Part shown: positions 22,451-34,830 of the stretch, in pieces | Layout: each line of letters starts with the position of its first letter | How positions within the stretch are numbered: the stretch's first letter is position 1 | Assembly (NCBI GenBank): GCA_019096195.1 | Contig: JAGTXK010000040.1 | Coordinates: 159,300-223,299 of the forward strand | Origin: Boletus sp. NGJ | Taxonomy: Eukaryota > Basidiomycota > Agaricomycetes > Boletales > Boletaceae | Length of the DNA: 64,000 bases | Direction: 5' to 3' | Program-made: the position numbers and the translations under genes | The notes under the pieces: generated by a model | What the model saw: only the letters and a program-made list of their open reading frames with translations | Databases searched by the model: none | Told to the model about the DNA's origin: nothing

Positions 22451-23011
22451 GTGCCAGGCTATCTGGCAACCATATGTCTTAGTCCTGGCATATACAGCTA
22501 AAAGAACCTATTTCTTGATGATGAATGATTTTCTCATGGTCATACAGTTCATTCACTTACTTGATTGAAAAAGTCTGATATTATTTGTTCCACCGGCTAA
22601 GCACAAGATAGTTCCTCTATATTCCACTTGGAGGAATTGGTGTCGTACAATTTGACATTCTGCATTATGGTGTAGATGTTGTCAATAGCTGTGCAGGCAG
22701 TCTGACCATCACCCAGCAGAATGGAAGGGAGGGAGATGTAAGGAAAGAAAAGAAGAAGATCCTGATTGTAATTCACAATAATCTTGCTCAGATCTCAGTG
22801 GATGTGATTGTCCATGGTCTGGTGTGTTAAACTGTCTGGCCCCTGTGTAGGGTTAGATATGAGTCCACCTATGTTGGAGAAGAAAGTAAGTGATGGGAAA
22901 CAATAGAATGCAGCAAAGGAACTCCCTAAATAATCAAGGTAGCCACTGACTAATAACAAACACCTCCAACCAACCATAAGCAAGTGTGTGATTGGTGTTC
23001 ATTTTCTATTG
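22451..23011 (-). other. Possible FunK1 upstream region
   Basis: A minus-strand open patch (about 22800-22620: DLSKIIVNYNQDLLLFF, GDGQTACTAIDNIY) could be the N-terminal part of the FunK1 gene or its leader. There is no other recognisable feature before the Plavaka-1 end. Confidence 0.3.
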
Positions 23012-23500
23012 CATCACAAAATTTGTCAAATCTCGAGATACAAATTTATTCAGATATAATGCCCATTGATCTTAGTGTGCCCGTCAAAGTCTTAGTGTGA
23101 ATATATCTGAATACACAAAAACTCAGTTTTCGGTTGACTACTGTAGAATCAATGACTTTCATCATAAATGTTGTCATGCTGAGGCTCGATATCATTTGAC
23201 AGCCACAATATTCACTCGGATTGCATAGTTGTAATATATCATACGACAACTGATCTATTCCTTGATGTTTTGCTGGAATGTATCTATACATACATGATCA
23301 ATGCTGCATGAATCTACCTGACAGTGTTGTACGATGAGCCTATCAAGAAACTGGCGATGATGATGGAGTAATAGTGTGGTGTGAGGGGAATGGGGATGAT
23401 CAAAACAAGGCGTAGGAGTCCAGAATGTTGCAAATGAAATGGAAAGCAGGTGTAAAACATAGCGAAGACTTGGAGCTCAGGCTGAAAACTGCAATTGGAG

Positions 23501-26500
23501 TTACTTGTGTGGGTAATTGGACTTCCTGACCAGCACAGATGGCTTGCTATGCTTCTTTCGTTTCTTGCTAGCACTTGCATCTTCCTCGACGTCAGTCAAC
23601 GGGCTGTCATCATTGTCGACATCATACTCAATCGCCTTTGACTTCACCTTGGGAGTATATGCCACCAGGGCAGTGTTGTGCCATGCAGAACCTGTATGGC
23701 TCCGAGGCTTCTTAGATATGTTTACAAGAACAGGGGTGGTGGGTTCCTGCACACAATCCAGGTCTTGACTGGCATTGTCATTGCAGTCTGCATCAACCTT
23801 CGTGTCGCTAGTCACATGTGTGGTTGCCACAACTGCTGTGGACAATTTGGATTGAGAGGGTGTAGCATTGGCATGTCAAGCTGCAGAAACACCTTCCATG
23901 ACTGCTCTGGGATTGTCATACAAGTCGTCCATGTCAAAATCCATGTGGCGAGCAGATGACATGGGCTCCTTGACTGCTTTCATAATTGTGATGTCATCTT
24001 CATTAGAGGGCTCATCAGCATCATCCATAGCACACCTGAGCCCACATGGATTGCTGAACAAGAGCCTAGCACAATATTGTCAGCAGCCATTCATTGAGAA
24101 TAGCTGACTCACTTATTGTAGTGCACATAGAGGTCATTGGACCAATCTTGAGAGATTTCATCCGCAATAAATGTTGTGATCCTGTAGTAAAAGTCAGGTA
24201 GCTTGAAGTCCACATCAAGGTCCACGAACTTGGCTTGTGAACAGATGCTAAAACTAGCCTAATCATATATAGGTTAATACTAGTAGAGTCATAAGAAATG
24301 AAAGACTCACATGTGTTGTAGCGTATGCAATATGATTGACTTTGACCTGCCTCATGTTATGGAGTTTACTATTGCTCGAGCATGTGTTGTGGATCTTCGA
24401 AGTGGAGAGGGCCAATGATGGTGACATAAAGATATGTTTCATAACCTACACGAGAATGAGCAAACTGTACAAGGACTATATATTACTTACTTGTTCAACC
24501 AGGTATTTGTGCATGAAACTAAAAGCGATGTCCTTAGAGTTGAAGTTCTTCCCTGTGATGTCTCCCTCATAAAGGAATGCTGGGTTTTTCTGTGCAGTAA
24601 CCTTGATATTCCTGCATGTGAGTCTCTTCCTGGTCCTGTTATGATGTACTGTTAGTATATATTGAATGTTCAGTGCTTGGATTGGTACTTACTCAACTGA
24701 ATCATCCAACATCTCTTCCAGATGGCAGATGGGACACAGAAGGTGGGCCAGCTCAGAATGATTGAAACCAAGTCTGTCCTTGGTTGTACTAGGCTGTACT
24801 GGAGGATCAAGTGCCTTCCTCTCAGGGTCAGTGAAATGTTCACCATTGATACCTATTATCTATTAGCACCCCTCCACACTCCCGCATCACCTACAGATGA
24901 CACATTCACCTACCATTCACCAAGCTCCACCCTCGCTTCACCCTGCATACACCTAGAGTAGCCACTCATCGTATCCTCCCTCATATGATACACCACACCA
25001 CCAACAACACCCACATATGCTTTCACTAGTAGTACTCTCGTCATACCCGTTACACATACAATACCAAGTAGCCCCATGGCTAAACCCCAGCGTTCATCGC
25101 CACAAGTACAGGCCCATACACCTCTAAACTGCCACACCCCATGGACATACCTGAAGCAGCGCTCAGTATCCACACAAGACCCATAGACGTATCTGAAGCA
25201 GCACTTGGTACACTACACAAGTACTAATCAGGAGTTTGCCTCCAGATCCTCAACTCCTCTGCTTGACCCTTGATCCCCAGCTCACGCCGTAGATCATCCA
25301 CTATACTGCCCCAAGTACTGATCAAGCAATGCTAGATCAACAAGTTATTTATCAGGGTATATACTCCGAATGCTCCGAATGCTCTGACCACCCTGAGTTT
25401 CTGACCGAAACCATCCCAAGCATTCCAAGTACTCCAAGCATTCCAACCAGAACCACCCCCAGAACCCTCCAGAAGCCCCCCCACATAGATTTCCCCTTCT
25501 GTTTCCCTTTCTGTCACTATCTATTAGATCCTTTGATACATCACATGTAGCCATGCCTAGAACACCCCAGACTACATTCCACTCACATGCGTGTACCACA
25601 CACATCTCATTCCATCATTTCTCCCTTTCGCTATTGGACACTAACACTTTCTCGTTCCTGTGATATCATACCCAGTACCCATGACATCACAGCACAGCAT
25701 GGTCTGTGCACCACTATCGGTAGTATATAAGTAGCCAGTAGAGTACCCTGTCTCGCTTAGTCTTGAAATTGCCTTTCTCTCTCTCACATATTGCCTTGGT
25801 TGGCAACGCTTGAGATATTAGGTCTAGGTTTCTTTCTTTTGTCCATTGCAAGTCTCTTTCAGTCAGGCACCATATAAGACCTGATCACGGGGCAGAGATG
25901 ACTTGCATCATCAGAACATGTATGGTTGATAGTATTCTGCATCTGACCAACTGTGAGGTTGTCATGGGGCTGTAATGGAAGGCATTACTTACCTCACAAA
26001 TGAGTGCAACCCACGTCTGGTGATCCTTGTTGCAAATGAGATCCATGAAATAAGGGGTCTCCTACTGTAGGTATTGATAGATGCTCATATGGTGCAGGAT
26101 TGTATTTGCATCCCTATAGGTCATAATGAGTCCAAGAGGTGCAATAGAGGTGCATATATGCACATATAGAGTACTCACAGTGTTTCTACAATCCTTTTGT
26201 ATATGATCTTGAGGTGGATGTTGTTTTCATTGTTCGAGTTGTCATCTTCATTTTGTTCAGCATCCTTAATGATCTGGGATACGCATATAGTCTCCTCAAG
26301 GTTGCAGTACATGTCAAATGCATGTGAGATCCACTGTGCAGCTCCCAAGCATCGCTTTCACTCAGAAGATATATTATTGGTTCTAATGGAGAAATCAAAT
26401 CTCACATATCTCATGAAAATATGTGCCTACTGCTTATTGCCTTTGTGTGACATTTTAGAGCTATATGACATTTTAGAGCTATAGATAACAACCTCAAGGC

Positions 26501-26671
26501 AGATTAGAGCTTATCTCACATACCTGACTATCACAGACTCGGCATCGTCAAGGCTATCTGTGTCTGTCTTGCAATTTGCCTGGATCTGGCTCATCTATCA
26601 ACAAACCGCATCCATTCACGATCATCATTAGAGGTGGGGAAATAAGAATGAGTGTTGCGATTATCAGACAT
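23501..26671 (-). pseudogene. Plavaka-1 accessory protein (DUF6698-like), split by a solo LTR
   Basis: Starts at ATG 26671 (MSDNRNTHSYFP). Homology to the accessory gene at 54385-56398 can be followed exon by exon: AAQWISHAFDMYC (about 26330), IYKRIVETL, YFMDLICNKDHQTWVALIC (about 26020) and DDASHLCPV (about 25900). After the LTR come LGFNHSELAHLLCP (about 24750), the exon ending at 24491 (PAFLYEGDITGKNF), 24445-24311 (HIFMSPS..LHNM..HIAY), 24258-24113 (YYRITTFIADEISQDW) and 24065-23501. The tail is acidic and then lysine-rich (KKRKKHSK). There are in-frame TGAs, one at 23876. I recall this as the DUF6698 family of mushroom fungi; function unknown. Confidence 0.75.
24832..25861 (+). repeat. 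Solo LTR (1030 bp) with target duplication GTCAG
   Basis: TGAAATG..CTCTTTCA, flanked by GTCAG at 24827-24831 and 25862-25866. The insertion splits an exon of the Plavaka-1 accessory gene. End sequences and the 3' block match the Gypsy-A LTR, so it is a solo LTR of a related Gypsy family. A TATATAA box is near 25721. A 45-bp pair of repeats with core CTGAAGCAGC occurs at about 25143-25230. Confidence 0.88.
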
Positions 26672-26889
26672 GATGATAAGTGGATCAAAGTGTGAAGCTT
26701 TAAAGTCCTGCCCACATCAACTAATATAGTATGTGACAGTCACATCACACCTCCAGGTCTTGAATTGTGAGACAAGTCAAAAGGTAAGTTCAATGTACAA
26801 ATATGCATTCTGACCACATTTTCTAGGTGAATTAACAAAATTGCACCTGAGCCTACTCACTTGTTGCAACTCTATAAAATGATGAGTGC
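26672..26889. promoter_or_regulatory. Divergent promoter region of Plavaka-1
   Basis: About 220 bp between the starts of the accessory gene (-) and the transposase (+). Plavaka-2 has the equivalent gap at 54018-54384. Shared control of both genes is inferred from the layout only. Confidence 0.4.
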
Positions 26890-29800
26890 ATTTTTCGTCG
26901 TTTCTGCTCTAACATGCCTATCTGCCTAAGTTATGGTGTGTCTTTTGGCTCATGCAAGCAGCTCTCGGCGCACAGTGCACTGTACACTGACAACATTGCA
27001 CTATCTACTGCTGTCTATGAGTACAAGCGCAAGCCAAGTTGCTCAGAGTCAGGTAATCACGTAGGAAAAAGATCCCATTCCTCTCCCCTGAGTATCTCTC
27101 ATGCTCCTGAGTCTCTGATAGCAGAACAAAGTGTTCATTCTCAAGATGACACTTTTGAATGTGAGGATTTTGCCAGCAATCATGAAGTAAGTCTCTATTT
27201 TCTGAAGTACTATGATATACTTTCATTTCCGAATAGCTTCCGCCGCCTGTGAAGTCAGCACCTGCTATATCCAGCTGATCAGATAGGCAAATTTGCATGC
27301 CACCTCATTTCAAGGACTATCTACCAGACAGTGCAACCCATCTTGCACACATGCTGCTCTCAGCACATCAACAATGTGCCTTACACACTGGTCAATCCCA
27401 TGTTTCCCCTTGTCCTTCAAGTACTTCTGAAGGCAAAAACACCTCACTCCTCATCTCCCCCTCATTCTATTCCTTTTACTACTGAGCCAGACAGCTTTGG
27501 CTTGTATTGCATCTATCCTAGCAAGCCAACCTATAATCCACCGCACAGTCTAGAGAATGCCTGTGATGCTCCAGAGTTTTAAAATGGTCCTTCTATCGAG
27601 GGAGATGCTAGAGGAGATTTTCTCAGCATTCCCAGCCATGCTCACCTCTCTCCAGATGATATTTTTGCACCCTTTTCAAATCCAACATCTGGCATCTATC
27701 TAGCATGGAATTACTCTGGTTCACATCTCAAGTCTGGCATTAAGGCCAATCACTTTGCATGACTTCAGCAAAATCCACATTACAAGACAGAAGAACTCAA
27801 AAAATTCTCATTCACTCATGAGACCAAGCAGCTGGATAACTTCCTTGACTCAAAAGCAAACCTGTTCCACTCGGATTATGGTTGGTGCAAATCTACTGTA
27901 GAGATCAAGCTTCCAAGGCACAATGTGCCATCTCCCTCTGAATTCAATGCACATTGGATGAAGATCAATGGCATTTGGCACCACAATATTGTTAATATAA
28001 TCACTAACACTTTTCAGAGTGAAACTGGGTTGTTGTTCAATATGACACCCTTCAGTCAGCAATGGAAAGTTCATGAAGACAAAACTGTTGATGTTTTCTT
28101 GGAGGCATATTCTTTACCTAAGATGCTACATGCTCATGAAGAGATCAACACACTCCCACACAAACCTGATGATGACATGGAATGCATAGTCACATCCATT
28201 ATGATCTGGTCTGATTCCATGCAGGTGACCCAGTTTGGCAACAACTCAATGTGGCCCTTTTATCTCTCGTTCGGCAACCAATCCAAATATTTGCACAGCA
28301 AACCCTCAGCAGCTGCATGTCACCATCTGGCATATATTCCGAAGGTATGTATTTACTCTTGCTTTTCTATACTCATACTTAGCTTTATATCAGCTTCCCA
28401 ACAACTTTTAGGATATCTACTGTGAGATCTGTGGAAATTCGGCACAGCAGGACATTCTTATGCACTGCAAGTGGGAATTGTTCCAGTCGATATGGAATCT
28501 ACTACTTGACAATAAGTTCATGGATGCATATCACAATGGCATCGTTATTTGATGTGCTGATGGAGTTACCTAGCAGGTGTACCCCCGTTTTTTTTTCTTA
28601 TTCAGCAGATTACCCAGAGAAGTACCCGATTTCGTTATCATGTCTGTCTATCTAAATTATGGTCGACTAGGGTATTGATATCCGGGATAAAGTTCCTTGG
28701 AACGATGCCATGCCCTCGTTGTCTAGTGGAAAAATCTGATCTTAGCAAGATGGGAATGGACCGTGATATGAAGCGCCACAAGCGCCAACCCCGGATCAAT
28801 ACGGTTCACCAGCAACAACGGATCAACAGAGCACACGAGTTCATTTTCAAGAAGGGACATCAGAATTGATGGTGCGCAAGTTCAGGCCCTACTCGACGAG
28901 GGGTCATATGTTCCTACTATTGTATGTCCATTTCGTCACCATGATTCTGCAAATACACTGACATTCTAAGAATACATCCTCTAATCGCCTCCTGGATTTC
29001 AGAACTAACTTTTTTGATCTTCTAGTGATTAATCAGCTACATGAATTTGAGGGTGGTGCATGGAAGGGGATATTCACACATCTGCTATGGATACTAATCG
29101 TACAAGGGGGGGATATGATTCAGGAAATGGATAAAAGATATGTTCTTTGCTCTGGGCTATTACAAACTAATCTTGATTCCTAGGTATCATGCTATTCCAA
29201 TGTTTGGACGTGGAACAATCCGGCGATTTGTTACAAACACATCATCTATGAAACAATTGGCTGCAAGAGATTTCAAGGACCTGTTACAGGTGAGTCTCAA
29301 GTTGAACAAAATCGCATGAAACTCATGGTTTCTAAGTGCACAATACCCGTTTTTGATGGTCTCCTGCCCCATCTGCATGGCTCGATTGTGCAAGAACTCC
29401 TTTTCAAGCTCGCAACATGGCATGCTTATGCCAAGCTACGTCTACACACCACCGATACCCTCAACTTCTTCAATGCGACCACGAAATCACTCAGCCGAGC
29501 AGTACGTAAGTTTCTGAATACAACCTGCAAAGCTTATATTACACTTGAACTCCCTCGAGAAATGGCTGCGCATGGCCGACGAGTTGCAGCACTTGCAAGC
29601 AAGAGTGGTGCTCCAGTTTCCCAGAAATCGACCGAACGCAAGTGCAAGAAGCTGAACTTGCAAACATACAAGTATCACGCACTGGGGGATTATGCAGATA
29701 CAATTCAAGATCGAGGTACTACAGACAACTACTTGACACAACCAGTAAGCTTCTCTCGTTTATCCAAAATAAAGTACTAATTTGTTCCAGGGTGAATTGG

Positions 29801-31187
29801 AGCACTGGCATCTGAAGTGCTGCTATACACGAACCTCAAAGACCAAGGCGACAACTCTCTCGAGTATGAGCAAGCTCGAGGCATGTCAGTGATTTATTGC
29901 ACTCATGCTCAAGGAGCTCGAGAAAGGGGATTCCAGTGATGGACGCAATAACATGGCACTGGGAACTGGGAAGAAGAAGAAGGGGAAGCAAAGGCAATCT
30001 TCGCCATCTGACCATTACACCATTGCTGAGTCAGAATGGACACCTACCAACATCACGGCCTGGCTCGGATCACTGCAGGACAATTGGGCAACCAAGGTAT
30101 ATGACACTTACCATCTGATGGTCTCAAGTCGAACTGACGTTCATTTAGGACTTCATAGACAAGCTAAAGACCATCTCTTGCATCACATTTATTACCCTGG
30201 AGAATGGGATGGGGAGATTGTCCACTTCACTGATGCTGTGCAAGATGATCTTCTCATCGTATGGAACTCATTTTACGAACACAAGACATTGTCTGTCAAC
30301 TACACAATCTACAACCTACAGTGTGATGAAGATGTCATTAATCCTCGAACACATGCTGACATCATGGTGCTGTCACATGAGACTGACTCAAATCAACATC
30401 CATACTGGTACACATGCATACTGAAAATTTTCCATGTCAACATATGGTGTTATGGCGAGCATCCACATTCTGATGAAGCACAGTGTAATAATGTCTTATT
30501 TGTCCACTGGTTTGGGCATCTTCCAACCTCTTCCATTTTTCACTCTCACTCTCTCCCTTGCATCGGATTCCTACCTGAGGATGACATAGATGCATTTGGA
30601 TTCCTGGACCCAGATGTAGTAATCTGAGGAGCTCACCTCATTCCAAGTTTCTCAGAGTGTTGGACAAGTGAGCTGCTTGTTGGGCCCTCAATTGCACAGC
30701 AAGAATCAGAAGGCAATGAGGATTGGGCATCAATCGATGTGAATATGTAAGTACATGGGAATTGTAATCTATCAATACGACTAATTTTATGTATAGTTTC
30801 ATTGATTGCAACATGTTTATGAGGTATCATGGGGGTGGTGTCAATCACACAGTCACACAGGATTGGGACGACTTCCTTCAGTCAGATGGCAGGTCTATTC
30901 AAAAGGAAAGGAAAGGAGGGACAGTAGAAGACAATCAAGACAAAGATTCTGAAGATGAAGAGAAGGAAGTCACAGTGGACGAGGATGAGGAAGATGACGA
31001 GGGAGATGGAGGTGGTGAGGGCGAGAATGGGGAAGATGGTGAGGATAAGGGCAAGGGTGAGGGTGAGGGTGAGGGCAACAATGAGAGCAACAATGAGAGC
31101 AATGACAAGAGCAACAACAAGAGCAACAACAAGAGCAACAACAACAACAATGACATATATGAGCACAAGGGGTATGGTGCTCTGTAA
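26890..31187 (+). pseudogene. Plavaka-1 transposase, multi-exon, several stops
   Basis: A decayed N-terminal zinc finger (SFGSCKQLSAH, near 26945), then the FGLYCIYPSKPTYNPPHS motif (about 27490) and the conserved core at 27790-28350. The core has MTPFSQQWKVHEDKTVDVFL, IWSDSMQVTQFG with a likely catalytic Asp, and WPFYLSFGNQSKYLHSKPSA. Then come a CPRCLVEKSD zinc motif (about 28700), FGRGTIRRFV (about 29210), LATWHAYAKLRLHT (about 29430), ALGDYADTI (about 29680) and the C-terminal region to ADIMVLSHET and FGFLDPDVVI. The acidic, repeat-encoded tail ends in GYGAL. Introns are visible, for example at about 27187-27236. Stops such as that at 30625 make it a pseudogene. Confidence 0.85.
30940..31187 (+). 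repeat. Low-complexity acidic/Asn-Ser tail of Plavaka-1 transposase
   Basis: Tandem GAGGGT-, GAGAGCAACAAT- and AAGAGCAACAAC-type units encode runs of Glu/Gly and Asn/Ser/Lys. All six frames are open here because of the repeats; only the + frame ending GYGAL is real. Confidence 0.75.
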
Positions 31188-31538
31188 TGGAACACCTTGT
31201 ACAAACAAGCTTACATGTCAGAATGAGTCCAGTTGGGTGGTCCAAATGAATAAGACACTTTCACCTACTTTACCATCAACCAAGAAGCTCACTTCAAGTT
31301 AACTGGGGTTCAGTTTTGGAACTGAATATATTCTGCTATCAATGGAAATAGAATCGTAAGAGAGTATATATCCGGCTACCGTAGGAGGGACGATATCGTC
31401 GGACGACGGTCGTGTGCTTCGACGCGCATGACAAGCACGAACGACGTCGTAGCGGGTATTGCCGCGTCGATAAGGGGGCCGCGGCTCGCTATTACCTTAT
31501 CGAGCATTAATTAGTGGAGTTTGACAATATTTGTGATG

Positions 31539-31937
31539 TGGCTGAGCATGGTTCTGCAGGGTTGTGACGATCAGGCAAGCAGTCCGCGTCGGCGAAACTT
31601 GTCCTCGTTGTCACATGTAGCCTCACCCTGCGACTTGAGAGTGCTCGTCATATCTCGGTTGCAGGAGCTCAGTTTGCGATGAGGGTATCATCCCCGTTAG
31701 ACCAACTCGCGACATTCTGTGCACAGGATACGGCACACTCTCGGAGATTGTCGACCTTTTTTCGAATCGCGCAAAGGATGATTTTATTTTCTTCTTCACG
31801 ACAGACATCTGCTGAGTTCATTCAGCATCTGGATCACAGCAGAAAGACATAGTCCAATCTGAGACCACAAGAGCCAGTTTCCGAGCAAAGTATCAAGTAT
31901 CTACGAGTCGACAAACTTTCAAGCTCTGTGAGGGGTA
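31539..31937. other. Unassigned stretch between Plavaka-1 and the NACHT-like fragment
   Basis: Return to CpG-containing host-like sequence. It may include degraded upstream parts of the NACHT-like gene; no firm motif seen. Confidence 0.35.
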
Positions 31938-32480
31938 TTGAATACTCCGATCGATGTCAGCACTATGTGCCCGAGACAAGGACTATTCATATGTCTGACC
32001 CGGTCTGACATATCCTTTGCGAAAAGATACAGGCGTGGCCGTCAATCTGTTTTAGTGTATGATCACATTTCGTATGGTTTGATGATGTTGACCCTGCTTT
32101 GTAGGTCGTCCGTCATTCATTCCATCGAGGTGTCGCGACGTGGTGCAGTGCGGAACAACGCCGAGCAACTCGGTGGATTCACATCTCGCGTAGCAGGGCT
32201 GTGGGGTCAGGAGCCTCTGGTTATAGTCGCCCTTGATGAATGCAAAGATGTCTGGAGGCTTCTCCAAGCTCTTGTGGCGAGTAAGAGCGAATTGCGGCTC
32301 GTTGTAACCAGCCAACCACCTCGGGTGACCTTTTGGGTCTTCCAATCATCTCGAGGGATGATGCGGCAAACGGGCGATTGGCAGACCTGGATGTTACCCG
32401 CTCGACGCCGGGTTCGAGAGGGAGATATGAACTGACCTGCCTCTGTACAAAGGCAGGTGGCATGTTCCTGGTTTATACGA
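31938..32480 (+). pseudogene. NACHT-like NTPase fragment
   Basis: A patch reading PLVIVALDECKD..LLQAL..SELRLVVTSQP fits the Walker B and sensor region of fungal NACHT NTPases. A nearby frame with LTCLCTKAGGMFL fits the AGGLF motif that follows. No P-loop exon or C-terminal repeats are visible, and the frames shift, so this is a remnant. NACHT proteins act in non-self recognition and cell death. The assignment is from motif memory only. Confidence 0.45.
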
Positions 32481-32943
32481 ATTCTGAATACTGATACAAT
32501 GTTTTCCTTTTTCCCAGGAATGCTTGGGATGGAAAGCTATTATTGCAAACCGGCGACCCGCGCATAGTCCCCTAAAGGAACTGGCTTCGCAAGCATTGTT
32601 CGTTTTAAAGGAAGTTATACCGGGGTGTGACCATTTGGCGAACTATCGAGTTCAGCTGTGACCCCTGGGAGGAGGCTGATTTCCACCTGGCGCATTCCTT
32701 CGCATCGCCGTCGAATAAGGGGGAGTGAGTATGTTAGTGTTCATGTACAATATCGTGACGGACCATCACTAGCACTACAAGTAGTTGGATCAATCCCTCC
32801 CTACTAGTCAACGGCCATCTGATAAGCGGCAAACTAATCTTGAGATACAAACTACATCAAACTTCTTGACATGCTCGATGGTTGATCTCCAACAGCCCGG
32901 TAAATCAGCGCTTCAACCCAGCTGGAATCTATTAGACGAAGCA

Positions 32944-34737
32944 ATGATGCGCCCATCCAAGCAACGCACACTCTCCAACACGATAGTCATCAAACTCGGT
33001 GATTTGATTGTTGGATCGGATTTCTCCATCGTTTCTAATCAGTTTACTCTGTAGGCACGTCGTCCATCGTCCATGAAGAGACGCACCAACCTCTCCTGTC
33101 GATCTTGTCCTCCGTCGTCGAGACCGTCGTTCACCTCCGTAGCCTAGGTCACAAAGTCGTCCTCGTCAGCTCGGGCGCCATCGGCGTCGGTCTACGCACG
33201 ATGGCGATTCCCCAACGCCCCAAAAGCCTCTCCAAGAAACAAGTCAGTCGCATCACTCTCTTGTGCTCTTGGCACGCGTTTCCTTTTGTTTTGCTCACCC
33301 GGGTAGCGCAAAGGCACTTTCGGCGATCGGTCAAGGACGACTCATCGCGCTCTGGGATAACTTGTTTGGTCAATTTGATCAGCGGACCGCGCAGATTTTG
33401 CTCACGCGGGGTGATATTTCGGACGTGCGCACTCTCGTGTATTTTGATTGGTTGTTCCCGTGACTGAGACGCGTTTCTGGCAGCGGACGCGATACTTGAA
33501 TGCGGTGCATACGATCAGGGAGCTCTTGAGTATGGGCGTAGTGCCCATCGTGAACGAAAATGACACGATCTCTGTCAGCGTGCGTTGGCGTTCTTTATTT
33601 CTTTTGATGCTGGCTAGTTGAACGTGACGCAGGAAATAAAATTTGGTGACAACGACACGCTTTCTGCGATCACGTCGTCTATGATCCACGCGGATTATCT
33701 CTTCCTCCTCACCGATGTCGACGGGCTATACACAGCGAACCCGCGAAAAGATCCAGCGGCGAGAAAGATCGATGTTGTGACGTCTGTCGCAGACATCAGA
33801 GCTCAAGGTCGTTATCGCGCATCAATTTTGCATGTCTTGGATTCTGATTTGTGTGGCAGTAAGCACGTCTACGTTAGGCTCTAGTCTAGGTACTGGTGGT
33901 ATGGAAACGAAGCTTATCGCGGCCGAAATCGCGACGGGTGCTGGTGTCACGACGGTCATCACGTCCAGCAAACAGCCCTCGGCGGTCATGGATATCATCG
34001 ATTACTATACCCAACTTCGGTTCCAGCTCGCCCCAGCGTCAGGCACGGCGAGTCCAGTGCCAAGACTCCAGGCGATGGACCTTGAGCGTGTCAATGCGAC
34101 GTTGAGTTTACGACGGCCACCGCACACAGTATTCAAGCCCTCTGCAGTACCGATGCGGGATTTGAAAGGCTGGACGAGTCATACTCTGTACCCCGCTGGG
34201 GGTGTCATCATCGACAGTGGGGCGTATGTGGTGCTGTCGCGTCGAGAATCCGGAGGGCGGTTACTTCCAGCCGGTGTGCTTGGCGTCCGTGGATCGTTCG
34301 CATCGGGACAGGCTGTGCGTATCCTCGTTCGGAGCCCTGCGGAGGGGATGTCAGGAGGGAAGACGACACTTCCCGATCCTCAAGAGCCCGAAAACGTGAT
34401 CGCATCGCTCTCACGATCAAGCTCGTCTTCGTCCATAGCTGACGACCTTGCATCGGACGCACAAACTATTATGGATGATGATTTTCATACGACGGAGGAG
34501 GGGGAGGAGGAGAGCGATGCGTGGGACGTGAAGGAAGTTGGACGGGGACTCGCGAATTACAATTCTGTGCAGATTTCGCGGATCAAGGGTTTGAACAGGT
34601 GCGTCGGTGTTATTTTGACTATGGCCGCACGTTTGACGGGCTTGTTCCCTAGCGCACGCATCCCTCAGCTTTTAGGCTACGCGGATACGGAATATGTGGT
34701 CGAAAACGTTACGATCCGACCTGTAGTGGCTGTGTAA
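32944..34737 (+). CDS. PRO1: Glutamate 5-kinase (gamma-glutamyl kinase), proline biosynthesis
   Basis: Phosphorylates glutamate in the first step of proline synthesis, in the cytosol. Seven exons are proposed: 32944-32998, 33055-33242, 33314-33424, 33484-33579, 33633-33807, 33878-34598 and 34653-34737. They sum to 1431 nt, or 476 residues, with no stop. The kinase domain shows [53 protein letters not shown] and [15 protein letters not shown]-terminal PUA domain follows ([24 protein letters not shown]) and the end is [11 protein letters not shown]. Introns are 51-71 nt; the last is in frame, so it can be mistaken for coding. A Ser/acid-rich insert lies within the PUA region, around residues 380-420. 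The stop is 93 bp from the next gene. Confidence 0.95.
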
Positions 34738-34830
34738 TTATATTTGGCATTGTTGTGTCATGGGCAAATATCAGCTATCAAGATCATAATTTTTTTTTTC
34801 GTTGTGCAGGGGTCGTAAGTAATCGAAGCT

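Larger units (their letters stand above)
23012..31538 (+). mobile_element. Plavaka-1: two-gene KDZ-class DNA transposon
   Basis: Bounded by inverted ends: CATCACAAAATTTGTCAAA at 23012 and its mirror GTTTGACAATATTTGTGATG ending at 31538. Inside are an accessory gene on the minus strand and the transposase on the plus strand, head to head with about 220 bp between starts. A 1030-bp solo LTR is nested in the accessory gene. A second copy of the same design lies at 50040-57040. No target duplication is visible. Confidence 0.82.

Noticed and set aside
24910-25173. 87-codon minus-strand frame
   Set aside because: It lies entirely within the 1030-bp solo LTR and has no recognisable motif.
30882-31245. 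Long minus-strand open frames rich in Leu/Ser or Cys
   Set aside because: Shadows of the GAG/AAC-type repeats that encode the acidic tail of the Plavaka-1 transposase.
13000-31500. A TET/JBP dioxygenase gene accompanying the KDZ-class elements
   Set aside because: KDZ elements are known to be linked to TET/JBP genes in fungi, so I looked for HxD and late His motifs near both Plavaka copies. None was found; the accessory genes are of another type.
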